Made by a program: the position numbers and the translations under genes | NCBI RefSeq assembly: GCF_001476895.1 | Contig: NZ_LDTB01000053.1 | Coordinates: 17,156-81,155, forward strand | Length of the DNA: 64,000 nt | Source: Sphingomonas endophytica | Lineage (GTDB): Bacteria > Pseudomonadota > Alphaproteobacteria > Sphingomonadales > Sphingomonadaceae | Direction of reading: 5' to 3' | The notes under the pieces: model-generated | Told to the model about the DNA's origin: nothing | The model's database searches: none | Seen by the model: the letters and a program-made list of their open reading frames with translations, nothing else | Shown here: positions 45,647-53,537 of the stretch, piece after piece | Layout: the number at the start of each line of letters is the position of its first letter | How positions within the stretch are numbered: position 1 is the stretch's first letter

Positions 45647-45773
45647 CGGTCCAGTATCCATCCCGCCGGCGGGCCCGAGGGCCCGGAATGGACGTCCAAC
45701 GTTTCGGCGGCGATCGGCTTCCGATCAAAGTCGGCGCGGCCGGTTGCAAAATCTGCACACGCCGACGTGGCGG

Positions 45774-47915
45774 TCAGAACCGGAGCCGCAATTCCGCCAG
45801 AACGGTGCGCGGCTCGCCCGGAAAGCTGCCACTCTGCCGGGAGAAGCCGGATGCCGCATAGGTTTCGTCGAACAGATTGTCGACGCGCAGCATCAGTTCG
45901 GCGACGCCCAGCTTCTTCGTGATCGACGCATCGAAGATCGTATAGGGCTGCACCGCCTGTCCGGCGGTCGAAACCCTGCTCGACAGATGCTCGCCGCCGA
46001 AGCCGATCGCCGCGCCGAGCGGCGCGATCTGGTAGCGGGTCCAGAAGCCGAATTGATGGCGCGGAGCGTTGGCGAAGCGGTCGCCGACCGCGTTGGTGAT
46101 CGCCTGTCCGGCGACCGTTCCGGTGATCTTCGTGTCGTTGTACCCGTAGTTGAAGAGCAGCACCCAGTCGGGGGTGAGATCGGTCGCCACGTCGAGCTCG
46201 AACCCCCTGCTCGTCACTTCGCCGATCGGGCGGAGCTGATCCTGTCCGTCGACCGGCGGCAGCGAGGGGTCGATCTGCAGGATGTTGCGTCGGACGATCC
46301 GATAGACGGCCGCGTTGGCCTGTAGCCGTCCGCCCAGCAGCACCGACTTGACCCCGCCTTCGACCTGACCGCCCGTCACCGGCGCGAACGGGCCACCGGC
46401 GGCGATGTTCTGGTTGGCGGCGCTCTGCGGCTCGAAGCTCTGCGACCAGCTGGTATAAAGCGAGACGCCCGCGCGCGGCTTGACGATCGCGCCCGCCCGA
46501 TAGGTGAAGCGTCCGTCGCGATAGTCGGAGGCGGCGGTGGTGCGACCGCCCAGTTGCGTGGTCACGCCGTCGTCGAACCTGTCGTAGCGGACCCCGCCGA
46601 CCAGCAGCAGCGCGTCGGTGATCGCGACCTGATCCTGAAGATAGCCGCCCGTGCGCCGGGTGCCGGTGTCAGTCGTGGTGAAGGGCAGCGCGGCGGTCCG
46701 GGCCACGTCGCGTCCGGTGCGGGTGTAGACCGGGTTGCGCAGGCTGAGCGGGGTCACGCCCGCGCGCAGGATGCGGGAGTCGAGGATGCTCGTTTCATCA
46801 TACCAGTCGGCGCCGGCCTGAAACGTGTGCGTCATGCCCGCGATCCTGACCTTGGCGGTCGCGTTCGCCATGAACGAGAGGCCGTCGACGGCGCGGATCT
46901 GGTCGCGGAATTCGCGCGCGACCAGATCGGTACTGCCGGCGACGAAGCCGCGCGCCTCGTGATATTGCTGGGTCTCGGTCGCCTTGAAATAGCGCGCGCC
47001 GGCATCGAACGTCACCGCATCGCCGATGCCGGTGGCATAGCGTGCCTGATAGGCTTGCGATGAGAGATGAAGGAAGTCGGTCGGTTCGTTGGCGTTCCAG
47101 CGGATGCTGGTGAGGAAGTTGCCGGCATCGTCGACCGGCACGCCGCGCAGGCGGTTGCCGCGCAGGAAATTGTCGTAGACGGTCGCCTGAACGGTCAGCT
47201 TGCCGCCTTCGTTCGTGCGCACCGACACGCCGCCGTCGCCGATCACCGACGTGTTCCGCGTATTGTAGCGGAACGGTGAGAGCGCCTCGTAGAAGCCGCC
47301 GAGGCGGTAGGTGAGAACCCCGTCGCGATCGATCCTGCCGATCGCCTCCGCCGACACGCCGGCACGATCGTAGCTGCCGAGCGTCGCGACCATGCGCAGC
47401 GCGCCGACCTCGTCCGGTGTCTTCGACACATAGTTGATGATGCCCCCCGGCGAGCCCGGGCCGAAGAACAGCCCCGCCGGCCCCTTCAGCACCTCGACCC
47501 GGCTGATCGTGAACAATTGCGGCACGGAGAAGCCGATGAACGGGTTGCCGCGCTGACCGTCGTAGAAGGACTGATCCTGCCGGAACCCGCGAAAGGTGAT
47601 CCCGGCATAGCTGAAGGCGCTGATGCCGGAGATGTTGCGGTAGATGTCGGTCGCGTCGCGCGCGCCCTGATCGGTGAACAGGTCGGCGTTGATGACCTGG
47701 ACCGCCTGCGGAATGTCCATCGGATCCTGCGCGGACTTGCCGACCGTGGTGGTGTCGACCCGGTACAGATGCTGCGCGCGGCCGGTGACGACGACCTCGT
47801 CGCCCGACACGCCGTCGTCGAGCGTGGCGCCGGCAACCGGGTTCTTCGTCTCCGCCATGGCCGGCGCGCACGTCATCGCCATCGCCAGTCCCGGCGCTAG
47901 GTTCCAGAATCGCAT
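45774..47915 (-). CDS. TonB-dependent siderophore receptor
   Basis: 713 residues from the ATG at 47915 (MRFWNLAPGLAMAMTCAPAMAE), a signal peptide with AAGGGG upstream. The plug has DEVVVTGRAQHLYRV, DIPQAVQVINADLF, ITFRGFRQDQSFYDGQRG and RVEVLKGPAGLFFGPGSPGGIINYVSK, the pattern of ferric-siderophore receptors (FhuA/FpvA type). The barrel ends LAELRLRF. A candidate Fur-type box lies 15-35 bases upstream of the start. Unlike the two receptors at 17.8 and 27.8 kb, this one probably imports iron complexes. Confidence 0.9.
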   Translation of the reverse strand: MRFWNLAPGLAMAMTCAPAMAETKNPVAGATLDDGVSGDEVVVTGRAQHLYRVDTTTVGKSAQDPMDIPQAVQVINADLFTDQGARDATDIYRNISGISAFSYAGITFRGFRQDQSFYDGQRGNPFIGFSVPQLFTISRVEVLKGPAGLFFGPGSPGGIINYVSKTPDEVGALRMVATLGSYDRAGVSAEAIGRIDRDGVLTYRLGGFYEALSPFRYNTRNTSVIGDGGVSVRTNEGGKLTVQATVYDNFLRGNRLRGVPVDDAGNFLTSIRWNANEPTDFLHLSSQAYQARYATGIGDAVTFDAGARYFKATETQQYHEARGFVAGSTDLVAREFRDQIRAVDGLSFMANATAKVRIAGMTHTFQAGADWYDETSILDSRILRAGVTPLSLRNPVYTRTGRDVARTAALPFTTTDTGTRRTGGYLQDQVAITDALLLVGGVRYDRFDDGVTTQLGGRTTAASDYRDGRFTYRAGAIVKPRAGVSLYTSWSQSFEPQSAANQNIAAGGPFAPVTGGQVEGGVKSVLLGGRLQANAAVYRIVRRNILQIDPSLPPVDGQDQLRPIGEVTSRGFELDVATDLTPDWVLLFNYGYNDTKITGTVAGQAITNAVGDRFANAPRHQFGFWTRYQIAPLGAAIGFGGEHLSSRVSTAGQAVQPYTIFDASITKKLGVAELMLRVDNLFDETYAASGFSRQSGSFPGEPRTVLAELRLRF

Positions 47916-47930
47916 GCGTGCCCCTTTTCG

Positions 47931-47951
47931 TATCGCTATCGATTCGCAATA
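47931..47951 (-). promoter_or_regulatory. Candidate Fur box upstream of the siderophore receptor
   Basis: On the minus strand TATTGCGAATCGATAGCGAT is partly palindromic and made of GCGAAT/GATAGC-like hexamers, resembling Fur boxes. It lies 15 bases before the receptor start, where it could overlap promoter or leader. Match to the E. coli consensus is loose. Confidence 0.4.
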
Positions 47952-48175
47952 ACGACACGGGCGGGGTGACGCAACCTTGTGCCTCGGAAGCGGTTGGCGG
48001 GAATGCCTGTTCGCGGCGCGAGCCACCGCCGTACCCCGGTACGGACCGGCGCGTGGGGTGTGTGGTTGCTTGCGGGGTTGTTGACGTGACCGCCACCGTG
48101 ATGGCGCGGGCGTTACGCCGCGGCGGCGGACGGTGGCCGGGAACGGGCGACCTGGCGGCGTGCGCTACGGCGAAA

Positions 48176-48200
48176 GTCTAACCGACTGCGTGGGTTAGAC
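48176..48200. repeat. Perfect inverted repeat, unassigned
   Basis: GTCTAACC and GGTTAGAC with a 9-base spacer, 47 bases beyond the 3' end of tRNA-Cys and 261 bases upstream of the siderophore receptor. It could be a terminator-like hairpin for the tRNA or an operator for the receptor. Confidence 0.5.
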
Positions 48201-48246
48201 GCCAAAGATAGGAAACCGCCTGAATGGGGCACCTTCGTCAAGAAGG

Positions 48247-48320
48247 TGGAGGCGCGACCGGGAATCGAACCCGGGTGCAAGGATTTGCAGTCCTCTGCGT
48301 CACCACTCCGCCATCGCGCC
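48247..48320 (-). tRNA. tRNA-Cys (anticodon GCA)
   Basis: 74 bases on the minus strand including an encoded CCA. The acceptor stem is GGCGCGA/TCGCGCC, discriminator T (U in the RNA), as expected for cysteine. The anticodon stem AGGA/TCCT surrounds the loop CTGCAAA, giving GCA. The T arm CCGGGTTCGATTCCCGG is canonical. Confidence 0.95.
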
Positions 48321-48461
48321 TCGATGCGGTGAGGGCGCGCAGATGCGGGGCCGTCGCCGATATGTCAAGCCGCCGATTGCAAAGTGCGTTCCGCGCGCGA
48401 TACAAGCCACTCAGCGCAACGTGTGTTGCATCGATAAAACAGCTATGCCACAGGAACGCCG

Positions 48462-49136
48462 ATGACCCTTTCCGCACCCGCCCTCCGCCACGACGATTAT
48501 ACCGCGATGCGTCAGGCGATGGTCGCCAGTCAGCTGCGCACCGTCGCGGTGACCGATCCGCGCGTCGTGACCGCGATGGCGCAGGTGCCGCGCGAGCGTT
48601 TCGTGCCGGCCGCGTCGGCGGCGCTGGCCTATCGCGACACCGCGATCGACATGGGGCAGGGGCGGGCGCTCAACACGCCGCTGGCGACCGCGCGGCTGCT
48701 GGTACAGGCGCGGTTGCAGCCGGGCGATCGCGTGCTGCTGATCGGGGCGGCGGCCGGCTATACGGCGGCGGTGCTGGCGTCGCTGGTGGCCGAGGTCGTG
48801 GCGGTGGAGGTGACGCCGGCGCTGGTCGCGCAGGCGCGCGAGGCGCTGGCCGACACGCCGAACGTCACGCTGGTCGAAGGGCCGCTGGAGGCGGGGCATC
48901 CGTCCGCGCAGCCCTATGACGTGCTGATCGTCGACGGCGCGGTCGAGGAACTGCCGGCCACGCTGACGTCGCAGGTCGCCGATGGCGGACGGATCGTCAG
49001 CGGGTTGATCGAGCGCGGCGTGTTCCGGCTCGCGGCCGGCGCGCATCGCGGCGCGGCCACCGCGCTCACCCCCTTCGCCGATATCGATTCGGTCAGGCTC
49101 CCCGGCTTCGCGCGTCCGCGCAGCTTCACTTTCTAA
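48462..49136 (+). CDS. pcm: Protein-L-isoaspartate O-methyltransferase family protein
   Basis: 224 residues. PCMT-type fold: N-terminal MRQAMVASQLRTVAVTDPRV, the PRERFVPAA motif at about residues 44-52, then the SAM-binding glycine motif VLLIGAAAGYTAAVLASL and an acidic VVAVEVTP. The consensus motif normally reads GxGSGY; here it is GAAAGY, so methyltransferase activity may be altered, and many alphaproteobacterial homologues share this drift. The gene precedes a tolC-family gene by 11 bases, an order often seen in sphingomonads. Role in repair of isoaspartyl damage is the family expectation. Confidence 0.85.
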   Translation: MTLSAPALRHDDYTAMRQAMVASQLRTVAVTDPRVVTAMAQVPRERFVPAASAALAYRDTAIDMGQGRALNTPLATARLLVQARLQPGDRVLLIGAAAGYTAAVLASLVAEVVAVEVTPALVAQAREALADTPNVTLVEGPLEAGHPSAQPYDVLIVDGAVEELPATLTSQVADGGRIVSGLIERGVFRLAAGAHRGAATALTPFADIDSVRLPGFARPRSFTF

Positions 49137-49147
49137 GGATCACCCGC

Positions 49148-50677
49148 TTGCGCGCTCGTTTCCTGTCGCTGTCGTCATCGATCGCCGCAACGCTGGTGCT
49201 GACGGGGGCGCTCCCGGCGGGGGCGGAGACGTTGCGGGACGCGCTGGCGCGCGCCTATCGCGACAATCCGACGCTCGCGGCGCAGCGCGCGGCGCAGCGC
49301 GCCAATGACGAGAACGTGCCGATCGCGCTGGCCAACGGCCGCCCGAGCGTGACCGCGCAGGGTGGGTTCACCGACAATTTCCGGCGCACCGGCAACAGCT
49401 TCACCACGCCCGAGCGGCAGTTGAGCGGGCAGATCGGCGTCACCGTGCCCCTGTATCAGGGCGGGCGCGTGCGCAACGGCGTGCTGGCGGCGGAAACGCG
49501 CGTCGAGGCGGGGCAGGCGAACCTGCGCGGGGTGGAGGCGACGACCTTCACGGACGTGGTCAGCGCGTACAATAACGTGATCCGCGACGAGGCGATCGTC
49601 GGGCTGAACACGCAGAACGTCCGCGTGCTGGAAACCAACCTGCGCGCCAGCCGCGACCGGTTCGAGGTCGGCGATCTGACGCGGACCGACGTCGCGCAGT
49701 CGGAGGCGCGGCTGAGCCTGGCGCGCGCGCAGCTCCAGTCCGCGCAGGCGACGCTGATCTCCAGCCGCGAGAATTACGTGCGGCTGGTCGGCACGCCGCC
49801 GGGCGTGCTGGAGCCGCCGCCCGCGCTGCCCCAGCTGCCCACCTCGCCCGATTCCGCGGTGAATGTCGCGTTGCAGGACAATCCGAACCTGATCGCGGCG
49901 CGGCGCGTCCGCGATGCCACCGATTACGACATCCGCGTCGCGCGCGCGAGCCGCCGGCCGCAGGTGAACGCGACGGTGGGGCAGAATTACTTCGACTATC
50001 TGGGGTCGCTGGGGCGCGGCAGCGCGCTGGGGCTGGGCAGCGTGCAGAACGGGTCGGCGACCAGCGCCGGCCTGTCGGTCAGCCTGCCGATCTTCCAGGG
50101 CGGGCGCCCGGGGGCGCTGGTGCGGCAGGCGCAGGAATTGCGCGGGCAGGCGATCGAGCAGGCGACCGCGTCCGAGCGGCAGGTGATCGCCTCGGCACGC
50201 TCCGCCTATGCGGTGTGGCGCTCCTCGCTGGAGGTGATCGCGTCGGCCGAAGCGGCGGTGAACGCCAACAAGCTGAGCCTGGAGGGCGTGCGCGCCGAGA
50301 ACAGCGTCGGCACGCGCACCGTGCTGGATATCCTGAACGCCGAGCAGGAATTGCTCAACAGCCAGGTGACGCTCGTGTCGGCACGGCGCGACGCCTATGT
50401 CGCGGGCTTCGCGCTGCTGGCGGCGATGGGCCATGCCGAGGCGGAGGACCTGGGGCTGGACGGCGGCGCGCTGTACGATCCGACGATCCATTACGCCACG
50501 GTGCGCGGGCGATGGAACGATTTCGACGACGGCCCGCGCGCGCAGCCGGTGGCGTCGAGCACCGCCGCCAGCCCCGCGCAGACCGCGGTCGTCACGCGCC
50601 CGCTGGACCCGCTGCTCGAAAGCAACGTTGACAGGACGCCCGCGTTGACGACAGGTGTCGATACACCGCGCCCCTGA
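49148..50677 (+). CDS. tolC: TolC-family outer membrane channel protein
   Basis: 509 residues from a TTG start preceded by AAGGAT. Signal peptide ends GALPAGAET. Two OEP repeats make up the trimeric beta-barrel/alpha-barrel: the first includes LRDALARAYRDNPTLAAQRA and VPLYQGGRVRNG, and the second begins near SAVNVALQDNPNL with LPIFQGGRPGALVRQA. NSVGTRTVLDILNAEQELLNSQ is a strong TolC signature. The C-terminal tail of about 60 residues is proline- and alanine-rich and disordered. It supplies the outer membrane exit for type I secretion or RND/MFS export; no partner pump is in the window. Confidence 0.9.
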   Translation: MRARFLSLSSSIAATLVLTGALPAGAETLRDALARAYRDNPTLAAQRAAQRANDENVPIALANGRPSVTAQGGFTDNFRRTGNSFTTPERQLSGQIGVTVPLYQGGRVRNGVLAAETRVEAGQANLRGVEATTFTDVVSAYNNVIRDEAIVGLNTQNVRVLETNLRASRDRFEVGDLTRTDVAQSEARLSLARAQLQSAQATLISSRENYVRLVGTPPGVLEPPPALPQLPTSPDSAVNVALQDNPNLIAARRVRDATDYDIRVARASRRPQVNATVGQNYFDYLGSLGRGSALGLGSVQNGSATSAGLSVSLPIFQGGRPGALVRQAQELRGQAIEQATASERQVIASARSAYAVWRSSLEVIASAEAAVNANKLSLEGVRAENSVGTRTVLDILNAEQELLNSQVTLVSARRDAYVAGFALLAAMGHAEAEDLGLDGGALYDPTIHYATVRGRWNDFDDGPRAQPVASSTAASPAQTAVVTRPLDPLLESNVDRTPALTTGVDTPRP

Positions 50678-50707
50678 CGGCCGGGGCTGGATTGTGAGGA
50701 CGACCCG

Positions 50708-51295
50708 ATGGGGGATATGAGCGGCGAACCCTCGATGGAAGACATTCTGGCGTCCATCAAGCGCGTCATCAAGGAAGGCGATACGCCGGCCCCGCGCCGT
50801 GCCGCGCCGTCGCCGCGTGCCGAGGAGCAGGCGGCGAGCGACGCGATCCTGGAGCTGAACGAGCCGCTGTCACCCGCGCCGCCGCCGCCATCGCCCACCC
50901 CGGCGCCGATCCTGTCGGCCGAGGCGTTCGAGGAGCGGCTGGCCGCCGCGATCGCCCCACCGCCGCCGCCATCGCCGCCGGTAGCGGCACCGGTCGAGGC
51001 GCCCGAGGATCGCCGCCCGCCGACCCCGATCATGCCGCCGCCCGCGATCGACGTGGATGACGCGAATGAGACGCCGGTCGTGTCGCCCGCGACCGTGGAG
51101 GCGGCGCGCGGCGCGCTGGGCGCGCTGTCGCGACTGGTCGTCAAGCCGGAGCCGGAGAGCGACGGGACGCTGGAGGGACTGGTGCGCGACATGCTGCGCC
51201 CGATGCTGAGCGAGTGGCTCGACCAGAACCTGCCGCGACTGGTGGAGCAGATGGTCGCGCGCGAAATCGCGAAGATCACCTCCGCGAAGGGGTAG
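50708..51295 (+). CDS. popZ: DUF2497/PopZ-like polar organising protein
   Basis: 195 residues with the PopZ layout. A short N-terminal helix (EPSMEDILASIKRVIKEG, residues 7-24) carries the partner-binding site. A long proline/alanine/aspartate-rich disordered linker follows (about 50-130). The C-terminal helices for self-assembly are conserved (LEGLVRDMLRPMLSEWLDQNLPRLVEQMVAREI, about 157-189). In Caulobacter, PopZ forms a polar matrix that anchors the ParB-parS complex. It sits between tolC-like and valS as in other sphingomonads, with an S9 peptidase gene intervening. Confidence 0.85.
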   Translation: MGDMSGEPSMEDILASIKRVIKEGDTPAPRRAAPSPRAEEQAASDAILELNEPLSPAPPPPSPTPAPILSAEAFEERLAAAIAPPPPPSPPVAAPVEAPEDRRPPTPIMPPPAIDVDDANETPVVSPATVEAARGALGALSRLVVKPEPESDGTLEGLVRDMLRPMLSEWLDQNLPRLVEQMVAREIAKITSAKG

Positions 51296-51352
51296 GCGCG
51301 GGGCACCCGCGCCGCATTGTCTCCCGCGCGGGCTTCTGCGTATCGTCCGCGC

Positions 51353-53380
51353 ATGAAGATGCTGACCTCCGCGAGTCTGCTCGCGCTCGCCGCCCTCGTC
51401 GCCGCCCCCGCCGGCGCGCGCCAGATCACGATCGACGACCTGACCACGCTCAGCCGCGTCGGGACACCGGCGATGTCGAAGGACGGCCGCTGGCTGGTCT
51501 GGGCGCAGCGCGACACCGACCTTGCCGCCAATCGCGGCCGCTACGATCTCTGGAAGCTGGATCTGACGCGCGCCAACGCCGCGCCCGTCAAGCTGGCGGC
51601 CGATCCGCAGCTGGACGAGAACGATCCGCAGATCGTCGGCACGACGGTCTATTTCAGCGCCGACGACGCGATCTGGTCGGTGCCGGTGACGGGCGGCCGG
51701 CCGCGCCGGCTGACCGACTTCGCGGGCGGGTTCAACGGCTTCAAGGTCGCGCCGACCGGCGACCGCATCCTGGTCTGGGCGGATCGCAAGCCGGGCGCGC
51801 CGACGCTGCAACCGGCGATGGTCAAGAAGGACGCCGCGACCGGCCGCACATACGACCAGTTGTTCGTGCGGCATTGGGACACATGGGCGGACGGCAACCG
51901 CTCGCAGCTGTTCGTCCTGCCGGTGACGTCGGCGGGCGCGCGCGGGAACGGGCGCGCGATCGCCGCGACGCTGCTGGGCGACACTCCGTCGAAGCCGTTC
52001 GGCGGCGGCGAGGAGATCAGCTGGAGCCCGGATGGCCGCACCGTCTATTTCGCGCTGCGCGAGCCCGGCCGGATCGAGGCGCTGTCGACCAACCTCGATA
52101 TCTTCGCCGCCTCGGTCGACGGCGATACCGCGCCGATCAACCTGACCGCCGCCAACAAGGCGACCGATACGCAACCCGCCGTCTCGCCCGACGGCCGCAA
52201 GCTGGCGTGGCTGGCGATGCGGCGCGCGGGCTATGAAGCCGATCGGCTGGTCCTGACGGTGCGCGATCTGGACAGCGGCAAGACCGTGTCGCTGACCGAG
52301 CGCTGGGATCGTTCGATCGCGTCGCTGCAATGGGCGCGGGATTCGCGGTCGTTGTACGTCACCGCCGACGATACGCAGGAAACGCCGCTGTTCCAGGTCG
52401 AGGCCGATAGCGGCCGGGTGACACGGCTGACCGGCGAGGGGCATGTGTCGGGTGTCGCCGTCGGCCCGAAGAATGTCGTCGTCGCGATGAACAGCCTGAC
52501 CGCGCCAGACGATTTCTATCGCGTCGGATCCGCGCGCGCGCTGACGCGCCTGACCAGCGTCAATGCGACGAAGCTGGCCGGGATCGAGATGCCGACCGTC
52601 GAGCGGTTCAGCTTCGCCGGTGCGAACAACGATACCGTCTGGGGCTATGCGGTGCGGCCGGCGGGCGCGACGGGCAAGCTGCCGGTCGCCTATATGGTCC
52701 ACGGTGGCCCGCAGGGATCGAGCAACAACAGCTGGTCGTACCGCTGGAACCCGGCGGTGTTCGCGGGCGCGGGCTATGCGCTGGTCGCGGTCGATTTCCA
52801 TGGCTCGACCGGTTACGGGCAGGGCTTCACCGATGCGATCCGCGGCAACTGGGGCGGATGGCCGCTGGAGGACCTGCAAAAGGGGCTGGCCGCGGCGACG
52901 CAGAAGTTCGCATGGCTGGACGGCAACAACGCCTGCGCGCTGGGGGCCAGCTATGGCGGCTATATGATGAACTGGATCGAGGGGCGCTGGCCCGATCGCT
53001 TCAAGTGCATCGTCCAGCACGACGGCGTGTTCGACGCGCGCGCGATGGCGTATGAAACCGACGAATTGTGGTTCGACGAATGGGAACATGGCGGCAAGGC
53101 CTATTTCCAGGACCCGCAGGCGTTCGAGAAGTGGAACCCGGTCAATTACGTCGACCGCTGGAAGACGCCGCAACTGGTCATCACCGGCGAACAGGATTTC
53201 CGGATCCCCTATACACAGGGGCTGGCGGCGTTCACCGCGCTGCAACGGCGCGAGATTCCGTCGCGGCTGCTGGTGTTCCCGAACGAGAACCACTGGGTGT
53301 TGAAGCCCGCCAATTCGCGGCAATGGTATCGCGAGGTGATCGGGTGGATGGATCGCTGGACGAAGGGGGGCGGACAGTAA
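51353..53380 (+). CDS. Secreted S9-family (prolyl oligopeptidase) serine peptidase
   Basis: 675 residues from the ATG at 51353; the signal peptide ends APAGARQ near residue 23. An N-terminal seven-bladed propeller with WD-like repeats (MSKDGRWLVWAQ, SPDGRTVYFAL, SPDGRKLAWLA) covers a C-terminal alpha/beta hydrolase. The catalytic triad is Ser in GASYGGYMMNW, Asp in TGEQDFRIPY and His in NENHWVLK. The domain resembles dipeptidyl aminopeptidase/acylaminoacyl peptidases, which remove dipeptides or acylated residues from small peptides in the periplasm. It ends in a region of REP-like repeats before valS. Confidence 0.92.
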   Translation: MKMLTSASLLALAALVAAPAGARQITIDDLTTLSRVGTPAMSKDGRWLVWAQRDTDLAANRGRYDLWKLDLTRANAAPVKLAADPQLDENDPQIVGTTVYFSADDAIWSVPVTGGRPRRLTDFAGGFNGFKVAPTGDRILVWADRKPGAPTLQPAMVKKDAATGRTYDQLFVRHWDTWADGNRSQLFVLPVTSAGARGNGRAIAATLLGDTPSKPFGGGEEISWSPDGRTVYFALREPGRIEALSTNLDIFAASVDGDTAPINLTAANKATDTQPAVSPDGRKLAWLAMRRAGYEADRLVLTVRDLDSGKTVSLTERWDRSIASLQWARDSRSLYVTADDTQETPLFQVEADSGRVTRLTGEGHVSGVAVGPKNVVVAMNSLTAPDDFYRVGSARALTRLTSVNATKLAGIEMPTVERFSFAGANNDTVWGYAVRPAGATGKLPVAYMVHGGPQGSSNNSWSYRWNPAVFAGAGYALVAVDFHGSTGYGQGFTDAIRGNWGGWPLEDLQKGLAAATQKFAWLDGNNACALGASYGGYMMNWIEGRWPDRFKCIVQHDGVFDARAMAYETDELWFDEWEHGGKAYFQDPQAFEKWNPVNYVDRWKTPQLVITGEQDFRIPYTQGLAAFTALQRREIPSRLLVFPNENHWVLKPANSRQWYREVIGWMDRWTKGGGQ

Positions 53381-53468
53381 CGTCGTCGCCCCCGCGCAGG
53401 CAGGGGCCCATGTCTTGGCGTGGTGCCATACCGACCAGCCATGGATCCCCGCCTTCGCGGGGATGACG
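53381..53468. repeat. Paired REP-like palindromes (BIME-like) downstream of the S9 peptidase
   Basis: Two inverted units face each other. The right unit has the perfect hairpin TCCCCGC-CTTC-GCGGGGA (53446-53463) followed by TGACG. The left unit is a diverged copy (GCCCCCGC...GCAGGGGC). The same kind of pair occurs at 56197-56290. Confidence 0.7.
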
Positions 53469-53508
53469 GTGGGGAAGCGGGGATGACGGTGGGGAAGCGG
53501 GGATGACG
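53461..53508. repeat. 20-base tandem repeat before valS
   Basis: GGATGACGGTGGGGAAGCGG occurs twice in perfect tandem (53461-53480, 53481-53500), then a partial third copy of 8 bases. It starts inside the REP unit and ends 29 bases from the valS start, so it lies in the untranslated leader or promoter of valS. Confidence 0.8.
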
Positions 53509-53537
53509 ACCGAATGGAGGTTGGTTATGGACACGCC

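Larger units (their letters stand above)
47916..48246. other. Intergenic region between a siderophore receptor and tRNA-Cys
   Basis: 331 bases without a convincing gene. It holds the receptor promoter with a Fur-like box (47931-47951) and a perfect 8-base inverted repeat at 48176-48200. No riboswitch-like structure was recognised. Confidence 0.5.

Noticed and set aside
44090..45922. A 610-codon plus-strand frame opposite poxB
   Set aside because: No domain, no ribosome site, and poxB motifs are complete on the other strand.
48230..48248. CACCTTC-GTCAA-GAAGGTG hairpin at the 3' end of tRNA-Cys as a terminator
   Set aside because: One arm overlaps the encoded CCA of the tRNA and no U-tract follows, so a terminator role is doubtful and the fold may be coincidence.
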